A stretch of 64,000 nucleotides of DNA from Phocaeicola faecium. Lineage in GTDB: Bacteria; Bacteroidota; Bacteroidia; Bacteroidales; Bacteroidaceae. A program made the position numbers and the translations under genes. This document shows, piece by piece, positions 19,501-27,799 of the stretch. The notes beneath the pieces were generated by a model. The model ran no database searches and was not told the origin of the DNA. It saw only the letters and a program-made list of their open reading frames with translations. Each line of letters opens with the position of its first letter. The first letter of the stretch is position 1. The stretch is from positions 1-64,000 of the forward strand of contig NZ_JACSPQ010000002.1 of NCBI RefSeq assembly GCF_014837055.1, read 5' to 3'.

Positions 19501-19559
19501 TTAGCAACGGTATACCTACCACGCGCTCTATTAACGTAGGTCTATCTATCGGATTCTAA
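16542..19559 (+). CDS. SusC-family TonB-dependent outer-membrane transporter (second pair)
   Basis: A 1005-residue second SusC protein, clearly diverged from the first. The signal peptide (MKKKILALTMLAYMGVQVMAQ) precedes a carboxypeptidase-D-like domain (NITGMILDRAGNPVSGAAVSI), then a plug that lacks the usual EVVVVGYG-type TonB-box text, with YGFGLNQTFAESTGAVSTVY in its place. The plug continues with FIRGQKTLNGNNGILIVVDGLERD and GVNGVLNIVTKRGK, then the barrel, ending NVGLSIGF. Two different pairs in tandem suggest that two glycan sizes or structures are taken up. It is probably part of the same transcript as the first pair, though a phased repeat lies between them. Confidence 0.94.
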   Translation: MKKKILALTMLAYMGVQVMAQEENNITGMILDRAGNPVSGAAVSIVGQPGSLVSTDATGKFEISAAKDDKLQILTPYDATKTVDVEPGKTMIIVMDLSSEKVNYGFGLNQTFAESTGAVSTVYSNKIDNRSSYTLGNSMYGNVAGLTTLQKTGVMWEQIPSMFIRGQKTLNGNNGILIVVDGLERDNAYNVLRYLNPEEVESVSVLRDAAAIALYGYKGVNGVLNIVTKRGKYKSREISFSYDHGFTYQNRLPEMADAYTYARAMNEALANDGRSPRYTRDELNAFKSGKYPYYYPNVNWWDEVYRDRGKSDIATLTFRGGASKIRYFTMLNLQNGRGFINNANSNEGFSTQEKYSKANLRSNLDIDLTPKTKLQVNIMGTLNEFSRPGLGSDDLIGKLYTTPAAAFPIRTESGLWGGNTTWTGWANPVALTQGRGYSKGHTLGLWADMTLRQDLSSITEGLGASFRMGYDNVASYWEDHTMEYRYGSTSVTGWENGEPSSFADYEAGKDTEMAGGSKLDWQYRSFNFMANVDWTRQFGDHKIYTTLMYTYKYDNNVNINSTLYHCNWSWYTHYGFNNRYFLDFALVASASNLLETGNQWHVSPTVGLAWNLTNEDFMKDVSWLNFLKLRGSFGIINTDNIPYNGYWNTTMNGSGGGYPIQDDFGNGGAWQEGQLPSLGGTTEKGYKYNVGIDATLFNGLTLMVDGFYERRQDIWVYTGGNVSSILGATSSYANAGIVDSKGVEVGVDYTKRFGDFRLNLGGNFSFTKNIIKEQLEEPKAYDYLYSTGKPVGQIFGYQAVGYFIDQADIDNSPEQQFGAVSPGDVKYKDQNGDGVINEFDQVALGYNSSVPEIYYGFSIGAEWKGIGFNVDFQGLGNYTSWTTLSGLYRPLTNGNTISNYYYANRWTPETPNARYPRLSTETVQNNNQNSSVWLENGAFLKLRNCEVYYKLPHSLISKWHLNTAKVYVRGVDLFCWDHINEIDPESLSNGIPTTRSINVGLSIGF

Positions 19560-19585
19560 TATTAACCTAATTAAAGAAAAAACTT

Positions 19586-21268
19586 ATGAAGTTGAAAAAC
19601 ATATTATTCGGATTAGCTTGTATGTCGTTCATGGCTTCATGCGCAGATTTGGATTATCGTGAATATACAACGTACGACAAAAGCTATGTATTTACTGATT
19701 TCGGACGAACCGGAGCGGTAGTGACTAATATTTACAGCTACTTGGATTCCGATCTTCCAGCAGACGGCTCGTTATGTTCTGCTTGTGATGAGTCTGAATA
19801 TGCTTGGAGTTGGTCTACAGTACTTGGGTATACAGACGGACGCTGGAGTTCGACTAACGCTTACAGCCGTTGGAGTTTTGAGGGAATTCGTAAAGCTAAT
19901 TTTTTCTTGGAAGAATCGGTTAACGCAGATTTTTCAGAATTGCGCTTTGACAAGAATTATGAAGCCGAAATGAAACGTTTCAATCGTTATCAGTATGAGG
20001 TCCGATTTTTACGTGCCTATTTCTACTTTAATTTGGCTCGGGCATACGGAGATGTACCTCTTATAACGAAAGTCTTGACGGAAGAAGAAGCTAATCAGGT
20101 CTCTCGTACTCCTGTGGCAGAGGTATTCGATTTTATAGTAAAAGAATGTGACGATATTGCTGATGAACTTCCGGTGGATTATACCAAGTTGGAGAATGAT
20201 GCGGCCAATGGAACAAGTCCTGAAACCGGACGTATCACCAAGCAAGCAGTTTTGGCTTTGAAAGCCCGCACTTTATTGTATTGGGCGAGTCCTTTGTTTA
20301 ACGAAGACAATGATCCAACATTGTGGCAACGTGCAGCACAAGCAAGTAAGGATGTTCTTGATTTTTGTGATGCAAATAATATACAATTAGGTAAATACTC
20401 TGAAATATGGGGTACAGAGAATTATAAAGCCAAAGAAATGATATTTGTACGCCGTATCGGTGATACTAATTCGCCGGAAACGACAAATTTCCCTGTTGGA
20501 ATGGAGAATGGAAATTCAGGCAACTGTCCGTCTCAAACGTTAGTAGATGCTTATGAAATGCAGGCAACAGGAAAGGCTTGGAATGAAGAAGGCAGCGGTT
20601 ATGATGCTAACAATCCGTATAGTGGACGCGATCCTCGATTGGGAATGACAATTGCTGTTAATGGTGATAAATGGCCGGATACTAATCCTAATCCGTTGGA
20701 AACATATACAGGCGGACGAAATGCTCTTCCTATAGCAGGAGCTACTCCTACGGGATATTATCTGAAAAAATATTTGGATAGTACCACAGATATCAGTTCG
20801 TCAACAGGAAGCGGCGGAAAGCGTCACAGTTGGGTTACTTTCCGATTAGGAGAATTTTATCTTAATTATGCAGAAGCTGTATTTAATTATTTGGGATCAG
20901 CCGATGCTACTGATGCTGTTTTTACAATGTCTCCGGTAGAAGCTGTGAATAAAGTACGCAATCGTGAGGATGTGAAGATGCCAGATTTCCCATCGGGAAT
21001 GTCTGCCGATGAATTTATTCAGAAATATCGTCGGGAACGTATGGTAGAGTTGGCATTTGAAGGTCATCGCTTTTGGGATGTCAGAAGATGGAAAGATGGA
21101 GATTCGCAGAAGAACATTATAGAAATGCAGATTACAAAAAATGGTGATAACTATACATATAAGCGCGTTACTAAGTCTCGTTACTGGAATGATAAAATGT
21201 ATTTGTTCCCGATTCCGGACAGCGAAATGCGTAAGAATCCGAATTTGACTCAAAATCCGGGATGGTGA
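19586..21268 (+). CDS. SusD-family glycan-binding lipoprotein (second pair)
   Basis: A 560-residue SusD lipoprotein, partner of the second SusC 26 bases upstream. Cys19 follows the signal peptide (FMASC), with acidic residues nearby (ADLDYRE). It has the SusD signatures FLRAYFYFNLARAYGDVPLIT, FRLGEFYLNYAEAVFNY and a C-terminal RRERMVELAFEGHRFWDVRRWKDG, the most typical SusD block. It ends NLTQNPGW, a tail also seen at the end of the first SusD (LVQNPGW). Confidence 0.95.
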   Translation: MKLKNILFGLACMSFMASCADLDYREYTTYDKSYVFTDFGRTGAVVTNIYSYLDSDLPADGSLCSACDESEYAWSWSTVLGYTDGRWSSTNAYSRWSFEGIRKANFFLEESVNADFSELRFDKNYEAEMKRFNRYQYEVRFLRAYFYFNLARAYGDVPLITKVLTEEEANQVSRTPVAEVFDFIVKECDDIADELPVDYTKLENDAANGTSPETGRITKQAVLALKARTLLYWASPLFNEDNDPTLWQRAAQASKDVLDFCDANNIQLGKYSEIWGTENYKAKEMIFVRRIGDTNSPETTNFPVGMENGNSGNCPSQTLVDAYEMQATGKAWNEEGSGYDANNPYSGRDPRLGMTIAVNGDKWPDTNPNPLETYTGGRNALPIAGATPTGYYLKKYLDSTTDISSSTGSGGKRHSWVTFRLGEFYLNYAEAVFNYLGSADATDAVFTMSPVEAVNKVRNREDVKMPDFPSGMSADEFIQKYRRERMVELAFEGHRFWDVRRWKDGDSQKNIIEMQITKNGDNYTYKRVTKSRYWNDKMYLFPIPDSEMRKNPNLTQNPGW

Positions 21269-21307
21269 TGAGATAACTTTTATGTTGAACATCAAAATAG
21301 TAATTGT

Positions 21308-22186
21308 ATGATGAAACTGAAATATATAATACCGATGCTGGCTGCTGTGTGGATGGGAGTTAGCTGTGATGATAAATTAGAATCCTTTGAGATGCAGGGG
21401 TATGAAGGAATTCCTGCGCCAGTTGAGGGAATGACTTCAGAAGCTTTGCCCGGACAAATCCAATTAAATTGGACTGTTCCTGAAGTGGCAGAATATGCTT
21501 ATATAAAAATATGGTATGAAGATCCATTACAAAAAGAAACGATTTATAAGATTGTTTCGCCGGGAACAACTGAAATGCTTATAGACGATACCCGTGCCCG
21601 TTTTGGGGAATATGAAATTTTTTATCAGACTTTTAATATTCATGATGAAGGAGGAGAGATCAAATCGATTAAGGCTGTTTCGGGAGCTGCTCCTGCTACC
21701 TATACTTTAAGGAAATGTAATGTTACGGTCGATATGTTGAGTACGAACGCGCAAGAACCTACTGAGGGACCGATTGCGAATCTTGTAGATGGGAATAAGG
21801 GGAGCTTTTTCCACACTCGTTGGAATGAGCCTTTGATTCCGCTGCCGCATTATGTGCAGATTGATTTTGCCGAACCTCATGGAGATTTTGTAGTGAGTTA
21901 TGTAAACCGAAGTGATAATACATGGACTACGGACGGACGTCCTACGGAAGTCGAACTGCAAATCAGTAATGATGGAGAGAAGTGGGAAACTATTACTACA
22001 TTGACCGGTCTCCCCACAAGTGCTGGTAGTGAATATACATCGGATTATATCATGCCGGGCAAAACGTTTACTTATTTCCGTTTTAACGTAATCGCTACTT
22101 CGGGTAATACCAGTTACTTCAATATGGCAGAGCTTACGATGTCGGATTTGGAAGTGTACGACCCCGAAACAGTACCGTTGGAATAA
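21308..22186 (+). CDS. Surface glycan-binding lipoprotein (fibronectin-like plus F5/8 type C)
   Basis: A 292-residue lipoprotein with Cys20 followed by DDK, an acidic signal fitting surface display. Residues about 30-135 form a fibronectin-like/DUF4959-type domain (LPGQIQLNWTVPEVAEYAYIKIWYEDP). Residues about 140-285 resemble an F5/8 type C (CBM32-like) jelly roll (IANLVDGNKGSFFHTRW, PHYVQIDFAEP, ELQISNDGEKWETI, YFRFNVI). It takes the position of SusE/SusF-type proteins after the second SusD and probably holds the glycan at the cell surface. It has no catalytic motif. Confidence 0.85.
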   Translation: MMKLKYIIPMLAAVWMGVSCDDKLESFEMQGYEGIPAPVEGMTSEALPGQIQLNWTVPEVAEYAYIKIWYEDPLQKETIYKIVSPGTTEMLIDDTRARFGEYEIFYQTFNIHDEGGEIKSIKAVSGAAPATYTLRKCNVTVDMLSTNAQEPTEGPIANLVDGNKGSFFHTRWNEPLIPLPHYVQIDFAEPHGDFVVSYVNRSDNTWTTDGRPTEVELQISNDGEKWETITTLTGLPTSAGSEYTSDYIMPGKTFTYFRFNVIATSGNTSYFNMAELTMSDLEVYDPETVPLE

Positions 22187-22235
22187 GTTGGACGTGCTTG
22201 TGATATGAGTTTGTTAATTCATTTTCGATGTGAGC

Positions 22236-22268
22236 AGAAGGAGGGGATTGAAAAGTTCCCTTCTTTTG
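22236..22268 (+). terminator. Weak terminator after the binding protein
   Basis: An imperfect stem (AGAA with GGGA against TCCC with TTCT) and a T-rich tail (CTTTTGTTTTT). It may separate the SusCD transcript from the GH16 gene. Confidence 0.4.
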
Positions 22269-22270
22269 TT

Positions 22271-22302
22271 TTTGGAAAACCTGCTACATTTTTATACTTT
22301 TG
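22271..22302 (+). promoter_or_regulatory. GH16 promoter, -33 and -7 boxes
   Basis: TTTG at 22271-22274, a 20-base spacer and TACTTTTG at 22295-22302. The GH16 ATG is only 15 bases past the box, so the leader would be about 10 bases. Confidence 0.65.
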
Positions 22303-22317
22303 GACAAAACTGAGAAT

Positions 22318-23166
22318 ATGAAACATTTGCAATTACTTTATTGCTTGGCGTTTGCCGCACTTTTTGCGTCGGCCCAATCCCAAGAAAATTACAAGTTGGT
22401 GTGGAGCGATGAGTTCGAGGTCGATGGGAGGCTGGACTCTACGGTGTGGAACTATGAAAACGGATATGCGCGTAACGAAGAATTACAGTGGTATCAGCCC
22501 GATAATGCCTTTTGTAAGGATGGGTTGCTGATAATCGAAGCACGGAAAGAGAGGCGGGAAAATCCGTTATATCAGGCTGGAGAAGGAGGCGATTGGCGCA
22601 CTTCGAGGGAGTTTGTAGAATGTACTTCTTCATCGGTGACAACTGCCGGAAAGAAGGAATTTCTGTATGGAAGGGTGGTTGTCCGTGCACGCATTCCCGT
22701 AGGTAAGGGTGCGTGGCCTGCTATTTGGATGTTGGGCACTTCGATGGAATGGCCCTCTAACGGAGAAATCGACATTATGGAATTTTATCGGAAACAGGGT
22801 GTACCTCATATTTTAGCCAATGCTGCATGGGGAACAGACCAAAAATGGGTGGCAAAATGGAATAGCAAAGCCATTCCTTTCAGCCATTTCTTGTCGCAGA
22901 ACCCTGATTGGGCTTCGGAGTTTCATATTTGGCGTATGGACTGGGACGAAGAAGCCATCCGGATTTATTTGGATGATGAGCTGCTGAACGAAATTTTGCT
23001 GAAAGATACTTATAACGGTACGATAGGGGAAGGGAAAAATCCGTTTATGCAGCCTCAATATTTGTTGCTGAACTTGGCTGTGGGAGGTATCAACGGCGGA
23101 CCTGTGTCGGAGAACGCTTACCCTATGCGTTACGAAATAGATTACGTGAGAGTTTATCAGAAATAG
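22318..23166 (+). CDS. GH16 endo-beta-glucanase (laminarinase-like)
   Basis: A 282-residue secreted glycoside hydrolase, family 16. The signal peptide ends near AFAALFASAQ. The catalytic motif is GEIDIMEF, with Glu150 as nucleophile and Glu155 as acid/base and Asp152 between them; the extra Met between D and E (ExDxxE) is the arrangement of laminarinases and other GH16_3-like enzymes. Further family features are GKGAWPAIWMLG and the final NLAVGGINGG...YPMRYEIDYVRVY. It probably cuts internal beta-1,3 or mixed-linkage beta-glucan, but the exact substrate is inferred. The ATG at 22318 is used because the upstream TTG (22300) lies inside the -7 box and before the hydrophobic signal. Confidence 0.9.
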   Translation: MKHLQLLYCLAFAALFASAQSQENYKLVWSDEFEVDGRLDSTVWNYENGYARNEELQWYQPDNAFCKDGLLIIEARKERRENPLYQAGEGGDWRTSREFVECTSSSVTTAGKKEFLYGRVVVRARIPVGKGAWPAIWMLGTSMEWPSNGEIDIMEFYRKQGVPHILANAAWGTDQKWVAKWNSKAIPFSHFLSQNPDWASEFHIWRMDWDEEAIRIYLDDELLNEILLKDTYNGTIGEGKNPFMQPQYLLLNLAVGGINGGPVSENAYPMRYEIDYVRVYQK

Positions 23167-23188
23167 CGGGAGAGGACGCAACATAAAC

Positions 23189-23228
23189 AAAAAGAGGATA
23201 GACCTTTCAACAGGTTTATCCTCTTTTT
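23189..23228. terminator. Bidirectional terminator between GH16 and rpmE2
   Basis: Stem AAAAAGAGGATA-ACCT / AGGT-ATCCTCTTTTT around TTCAAC, with A/T runs on both sides. It serves the converging GH16 and rpmE2 transcripts. Confidence 0.9.
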
Positions 23229-23248
23229 GTATGGCTAAAAACCGATTT

Positions 23249-23503
23249 TTATTTTTTCATGCGGTTACCGTAGCGGCTCATGAACTTATCAACACGTCCT
23301 GCGGTGTCTACCAGTTTAGACTTACCTGTGTAGAACGGGTGTGAGCTGCTTGAAATTTCCAACTTAACCAACGGATAAGTTTCGCCTTCGAACTCGATTG
23401 TGTCTTTAGTGGCACAAGTAGAACGAGACAGGAACATGTCGCCGTTTGACATGTCTTTAAATACTACCGGGCGGTAGTTTTCAGGATGAATGCCTTTTTT
23501 CAT
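23249..23503 (-). CDS. rpmE2: 50S ribosomal protein L31 type B
   Basis: An 84-residue ribosomal protein starting [21 protein letters not shown], with [23 protein letters not shown], the type B L31 pattern. It lacks the CxxC zinc cysteines of type A L31. In many bacteria this form replaces the zinc form at low zinc; here no Zur-type site was recognised, so no regulation is claimed. Its own -7 box lies about 84 bases upstream. Confidence 0.96.
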   Translation of the reverse strand: MKKGIHPENYRPVVFKDMSNGDMFLSRSTCATKDTIEFEGETYPLVKLEISSSSHPFYTGKSKLVDTAGRVDKFMSRYGNRMKK

Positions 23504-23586
23504 TTCAGTATATACTTTTATTGTTATTATTTGCTATATACGGTAACACTTTTTCTGTAAAGTGTGTAATGGTCTGTTTCGGGTTG

Positions 23587-23594
23587 CAAAGATA
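23587..23594 (-). promoter_or_regulatory. rpmE2 -7 promoter box
   Basis: TATCTTTG on the minus strand matches TAnnTTTG. The leader would be about 80 bases. Confidence 0.55.
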
Positions 23595-23742
23595 CAGCTT
23601 TTGCTTGAATTAGAAAAACTTTTACCGCTTAAAAATATTTTTTATTTTTTATGTGCCCATCTTATGGGGGAAGCCGCTGGACTTATTGAAACTTTCCTGC
23701 CCGCCGAATGTATGGGCAAGAGTTATCCCTGTTGTCCCCCCC

Positions 23743-23838
23743 CTGAAAACGCTACCGTTAGTGTTATCCATTTCATGCGGATGCGTTAACCATTTCTACC
23801 CATAGCGTTCACCGGTTCTATGGGTAGCGTTTTTCATG
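23743..23838. repeat. 22-bp-phased palindrome element, copy 4
   Basis: Decamers start at 23752, 23774, 23796 and 23818: CTACCGTTAG, CATGCGGATG, CTACCCATAG, CTATGGGTAG. The edges are CCTGAAAACG and TAGCGTTTTTCATGCC. It sits in the 371-base gap between the rpmE2 promoter and the lptB stop; the rest of the gap shows nothing. Confidence 0.92.
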
Positions 23839-23874
23839 CCTCTGACCAATCCGGATAACGGCTTCCACAGCCGG

Positions 23875-24693
23875 TTATTCCCGGTTGTCTTTCAGCTGGA
23901 AATCTTTACGGCGAAGTACGAAACTGTTGCTGAGGTATTTTTCACGCACGATTTTGTTTTCAGCCAGTTCTTCCGGGGTTCCCTGAAACAGAATCTTTCC
24001 CTCGAACAGCAGGTAGGCGCGGTCGGTGATGCTCAGCGTTTCCTGTACGTTATGGTCAGTAATCAGAATACCGATGTTTTTGTCCTTCAGTCGCCATACG
24101 ATGTGCTGGATATCCTCTACGGCAATCGGGTCGACTCCGGCAAACGGCTCGTCGAGCATGATAAACTTCGGGTCGATGGCAAGGCAGCGGGCGATTTCCG
24201 TACGCCGGCGTTCACCACCCGAAAGCTGGTCGCCTAAGTTTTTGCGGACTTTTTGCAGGCGGAACTCATTGAGCAGACTTTCCAACTTCTCTTTTTGGTA
24301 TTCCACGGGCTTGTCGGTCAGTTCCAGTACCGAAGCGATATTGTCTTCTACGCTCATTTTGCGGAAAACCGAGGCTTCCTGTGCCAAATATCCTATTCCG
24401 TTTTGCGCGCGCTTATACACGGGATACGATGTAATATCTTGGTTGTTAAGGTAAATGTGACCTTCGTTGGGGACAATCAATCCGGTTGTCATATAAAAAG
24501 AAGTCGTCTTGCCGGCTCCGTTAGGACCCAGCAATCCCACTATTTCCCCCTGTTTTACGTTGATGGAAACGTGGCTTACTACGGTACGCTTCCCGTACTT
24601 CTTTACCAGATTCTCGGTACGTAACACCATGCGCCCGTCTTCGGGAAGCTGGAATTCCTCTTGCTGTGTGGTTGGTTGGTTATCTTCTGCCAT
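23875..24693 (-). CDS. lptB: LPS export ABC transporter ATPase
   Basis: A 272-residue ATP-binding subunit of the LptBFG complex, which extracts lipopolysaccharide from the inner membrane. Walker A GPNGAGKTT, the signature LSGGERRRTEIARCL, Walker B FIMLDEPFAGVDP and a switch His in LITDHNV are all present; the ERRR-E-A signature and LDEPFAGVDPIAVEDIQ are typical of LptB. A charged N-terminal extension of about 20 residues (MAEDNQPTTQQEEF) precedes the ABC domain. The gene stands alone with its own -7 box, divergent from mlaE. LptF and LptG are elsewhere. Confidence 0.95.
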   Translation of the reverse strand: MAEDNQPTTQQEEFQLPEDGRMVLRTENLVKKYGKRTVVSHVSINVKQGEIVGLLGPNGAGKTTSFYMTTGLIVPNEGHIYLNNQDITSYPVYKRAQNGIGYLAQEASVFRKMSVEDNIASVLELTDKPVEYQKEKLESLLNEFRLQKVRKNLGDQLSGGERRRTEIARCLAIDPKFIMLDEPFAGVDPIAVEDIQHIVWRLKDKNIGILITDHNVQETLSITDRAYLLFEGKILFQGTPEELAENKIVREKYLSNSFVLRRKDFQLKDNRE

Positions 24694-24732
24694 GGCCTAA
24701 AAAAGTGAGAGAATATTCTTCGTTTGATGTCG

Positions 24733-24740
24733 CAAAAGTA
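24733..24740 (-). promoter_or_regulatory. lptB -7 promoter box
   Basis: TACTTTTG on the minus strand, about 40 bases before the lptB ATG. Confidence 0.6.
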
Positions 24741-24813
24741 GTAAAAATCTTGGGTTATGTGGTAGTTCGGGCGAATTTCGCTTCATTTTTATAATAATAT
24801 AGCTAAAAAGCCT

Positions 24814-24821
24814 TACTTTTG
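24814..24821 (+). promoter_or_regulatory. mlaE -7 promoter box
   Basis: TACTTTTG on the plus strand, 26 bases before the mlaE ATG. With the lptB box it forms a divergent promoter region for two envelope-lipid transport units. Confidence 0.6.
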
Positions 24822-24846
24822 TACCAAATAATTTTGTGAAAACAAT

Positions 24847-25590
24847 ATGGTTAAGCCAATCACCACTTTAGGAAAGTATCTGATATTGATGGGGAGGGTG
24901 TTTTCCCGTCCCGAACGTGTCCGGATGTATTTCAAGCAATATGTCAGCGAAATGGCGCAACTGGGCATCAACTCCATCGGTATCGTGTTGTTGATTTCGT
25001 TTTTTATCGGTGCAGTTATCTGTATCCAGATAAAATTGAATATCGAAAGCCCGTGGATGCCCCGTTTTGTAGTAGGGTATACCACACGTGAAATTTTGTT
25101 GTTGGAGTTCTCGTCTTCCATCATGTGTTTGATTCTGGCGGGAAAAGTGGGGTCGAACATCGCTTCCGAAATCGGAACAATGCGCGTAACCCAGCAGATA
25201 GACGCGCTTGAAATCATGGGAATCAATTCGGCTTCTTACCTGATTCTGCCCAAGATACTCGGACTGATGACAATGATTCCCTTCTTGGTGGTATTCAGTA
25301 TTTTTGCGGGTATTTTCGGTGCGTTTTGTACGGCATGGTTCGGCGGCATCATGAATGCGACCGATTTGGAATACGGTTTGCAGTACATGTTTGTAGAATG
25401 GTACATTTGGTGCAGTTTCATCAAATCACTGTTTTTTGCATTTATCATAGCCAGCGTTTCGGCGTATTTCGGCTATACGGTAGAAGGAGGCTCTATCGCC
25501 GTGGGTAAGGCAAGTACCGACTCGGTAGTGTCGAGCAGCGTGCTGATATTGTTTTCCGATTTAATACTTACTCAACTGTTAATGGGATGA
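24847..25590 (+). CDS. mlaE: MlaE-type phospholipid ABC transporter permease
   Basis: A 247-residue inner-membrane permease of the MlaE family, which moves phospholipids between inner and outer membranes to keep outer-membrane asymmetry. It has about five hydrophobic segments, the cytoplasmic stretch LEFSSSIMCLILAGKVGSNIASEIGTMRVTQQIDALEIMG and the conserved late LPKILGLMTMIPFLVVFSIFAGIFG. It overlaps mlaF by four bases (ATGA). MlaD is not adjacent. Confidence 0.93.
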   Translation: MVKPITTLGKYLILMGRVFSRPERVRMYFKQYVSEMAQLGINSIGIVLLISFFIGAVICIQIKLNIESPWMPRFVVGYTTREILLLEFSSSIMCLILAGKVGSNIASEIGTMRVTQQIDALEIMGINSASYLILPKILGLMTMIPFLVVFSIFAGIFGAFCTAWFGGIMNATDLEYGLQYMFVEWYIWCSFIKSLFFAFIIASVSAYFGYTVEGGSIAVGKASTDSVVSSSVLILFSDLILTQLLMG

Positions 25591-26354
25591 TAGAACTGAA
25601 ATCTGTAAGCAAGTCGTTCGAGGGGCGTACCGTCCTCGACAATATAAATTTTTCTTTTGAAAACGGGAAAACCAATCTGATTATCGGTCAGAGCGGTTCG
25701 GGAAAAACCGTGCTGATGAAGTGTATCGTGGGGCTGCTTACCCCGGAACAGGGCGAAGTGCTTTACGACGGCAGGGACTTTATCCACATGGATAAGAAGG
25801 AAAAACAATCGTTGAGGCGCGAAATGGGGATGATATTCCAAAGCGCCGCGCTGTTCGACTCTCTGTCTGTGTTAGAGAACGTGATGTTTCCGCTCGATAT
25901 GTTTTCGAACGCTACCTACCGCGAGCGTGTGAAGCGTGCACAGTTCTGCCTTGACCGTGTGAACCTGATTGATGCGCAAAACAAATATCCGGGTGAGATA
26001 AGCGGCGGTATGCAGAAGCGTGTGGCGATTGCCCGTGCCATCGTGTTGCAGCCTCAGTATCTTTTCTGCGACGAACCCAATTCGGGGCTCGACCCTAAAA
26101 CGTCGTTGGTTATCGACGAACTGATACATGGTATTACCACGGAATATAACATGACCACCATCATCAATACCCACGATATGAACTCGGTGATGGGTATCGG
26201 CGAAAGTATTCTCTACATCTATCAGGGACATAAAGAGTGGGAAGGTACTAAAGATGATGTGTTTACCGCCACTAACGAGCGCTTGAACAACTTTATTTTT
26301 GCTTCCGACCTGTTGCGGAAAGTAAAGACGGAGGAGAACAAAGAGAAGAAATAA
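25587..26354 (+). CDS. mlaF: MlaF-type phospholipid ABC transporter ATPase
   Basis: A 255-residue ATPase partner of MlaE. Walker A is GQSGSGKTVL, the signature EISGGMQKRVAIARAI and Walker B FCDEPNSGLDP; the GMQKR signature is characteristic of MlaF. The lysine-rich tail (LRKVKTEENKEKK) is not part of the domain. It is translationally coupled to mlaE and ends the unit before a strong terminator. Confidence 0.94.
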   Translation: MIELKSVSKSFEGRTVLDNINFSFENGKTNLIIGQSGSGKTVLMKCIVGLLTPEQGEVLYDGRDFIHMDKKEKQSLRREMGMIFQSAALFDSLSVLENVMFPLDMFSNATYRERVKRAQFCLDRVNLIDAQNKYPGEISGGMQKRVAIARAIVLQPQYLFCDEPNSGLDPKTSLVIDELIHGITTEYNMTTIINTHDMNSVMGIGESILYIYQGHKEWEGTKDDVFTATNERLNNFIFASDLLRKVKTEENKEKK

Positions 26355-26378
26355 ATTATACGGCTTTGAGGCTCAAAG

Positions 26379-26431
26379 GAAAGGCGGCAAAACAATGAGA
26401 TGAAAATCTCTTGCTTTGCCGCCTTTCTTTT
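26379..26431. terminator. Bidirectional terminator between mlaF and der
   Basis: Outer arms GAAAGGCGGCAAA / TTTGCCGCCTTTC with an inner hairpin GAGAT-GAAA-ATCTC, followed by TTTTGTT. It serves two converging transcripts. Confidence 0.9.
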
Positions 26432-26451
26432 GTTATAGAAGGATAAAAATC

Positions 26452-27765
26452 TTACTTCTGTCGGATGAAGATATTGATCGGAGTTCCCGACAGTTTCCAG
26501 CGTTCGCGTATTTTGTTTTCCAAGAATCGGCGGTACGGTTCTTTCACGTACTGCGGAAGGTTGGCAAAGAATACAAACGATGGAACCCGCGTATTGGGAA
26601 GCTGGGTAATGTATTTGATTTTGATATACTTCCCTTTGTTTGAAGGAGGCGGATATGCCTCTATCAGCGGGAGCAGCTCCTCGTTCAGTCGGGCTGTCGG
26701 GATGCGGGTATTGCGTGCTTTATACACTTCCTGCGCAGACTCTAATACCTTAAAGATACGTTGCTTGGTGAGTGCCGAAGCAAATATTATCGGGAAGTCG
26801 GTAAACGGAGCGAGGCGCTTGCGCACAGCGTCTTCATAAGTCTTCATGGTCTTGTTAGACTTTTCTTCCACCAAGTCCCATTTGTTGATAACTACCACAA
26901 GCCCTTTCTGATTGCGCAATACCAGTGAGAATATATTCAAGTCTTGGCTCTCTATGCCCCGTGTGGCATCCAGCATCAGGATACACACGTCAGAGTTTTC
27001 GATAGAACGGATAGAGCGTACCACCGAATAATACTCCAAATCTTCGGTTACTTTATTCTTCTTGCGGATACCGGCAGTATCTACCAAGTAAAAGTTGAAC
27101 CCGAATTTGTCATAACGTGTGTAAATCGAATCGCGTGTGGTTCCCGCAATTTCGGTTACGATATTACGGTCTTCGCCGATGAAAGCATTGATGATAGACG
27201 ATTTTCCTGCATTAGGACGTCCTACAACAGCAAAGCGGGGAATGTCATCCTCCAATATTTCGCCGGTCTCTTTGCGGAATTTGCTTAAAATCAGGTCGAG
27301 TAAATCGCCCGTTCCGCTTCCGCTCAAGGCAGAGATGCAAAAAGGGTCTCCTAATCCCAGCGAATAAAATTCTGCTGCATTATATTGTAAGTCGTTGTTG
27401 TCGGTCTTGTTGGCAACCACAATGATTGGAGTTTTAGAGCGGCGTAAGATGTTCGCCACCTCCAAGTCGAGGTCTGTAATTCCATTAACGATGTCTACCA
27501 CAAATAAAATAACATCGGCTTCATCTATAGCCAACATTACCTGCTTGCAGATTTCTTCTTCGAATACGTCGTCAGAGTTTACCACCCATCCTCCGGTGTC
27601 TACTACTGAAAACTCTTTACCTAACCATTCACATTTACCGTATTGACGGTCGCGGGTTGTACCGGCCTGTTCGTTTACGATAGCCTGACGGCTTTGCGTC
27701 AGACGGTTAAACAGTGTCGACTTTCCCACATTGGGGCGTCCTACAATAGCTACTAAATTTCCCAT
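26452..27765 (-). CDS. der: Ribosome biogenesis GTPase Der (EngA)
   Basis: A 437-residue protein with two GTPase domains in tandem, the mark of Der: G1 motifs [12 protein letters not shown] near the start and [12 protein letters not shown] near residue 183, DTGGW and DTAGI G3 motifs, NKTD and NKWD G4 motifs, then a C-terminal KH-like domain. It is needed for 50S subunit maturation. It lies 34 bases downstream of era and is probably cotranscribed with it. Confidence 0.97.
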   Translation of the reverse strand: MGNLVAIVGRPNVGKSTLFNRLTQSRQAIVNEQAGTTRDRQYGKCEWLGKEFSVVDTGGWVVNSDDVFEEEICKQVMLAIDEADVILFVVDIVNGITDLDLEVANILRRSKTPIIVVANKTDNNDLQYNAAEFYSLGLGDPFCISALSGSGTGDLLDLILSKFRKETGEILEDDIPRFAVVGRPNAGKSSIINAFIGEDRNIVTEIAGTTRDSIYTRYDKFGFNFYLVDTAGIRKKNKVTEDLEYYSVVRSIRSIENSDVCILMLDATRGIESQDLNIFSLVLRNQKGLVVVINKWDLVEEKSNKTMKTYEDAVRKRLAPFTDFPIIFASALTKQRIFKVLESAQEVYKARNTRIPTARLNEELLPLIEAYPPPSNKGKYIKIKYITQLPNTRVPSFVFFANLPQYVKEPYRRFLENKIRERWKLSGTPINIFIRQK

Positions 27766-27799
27766 ATTTTCTATACTTTGTGCGGCTTCGCAGCCGGTA

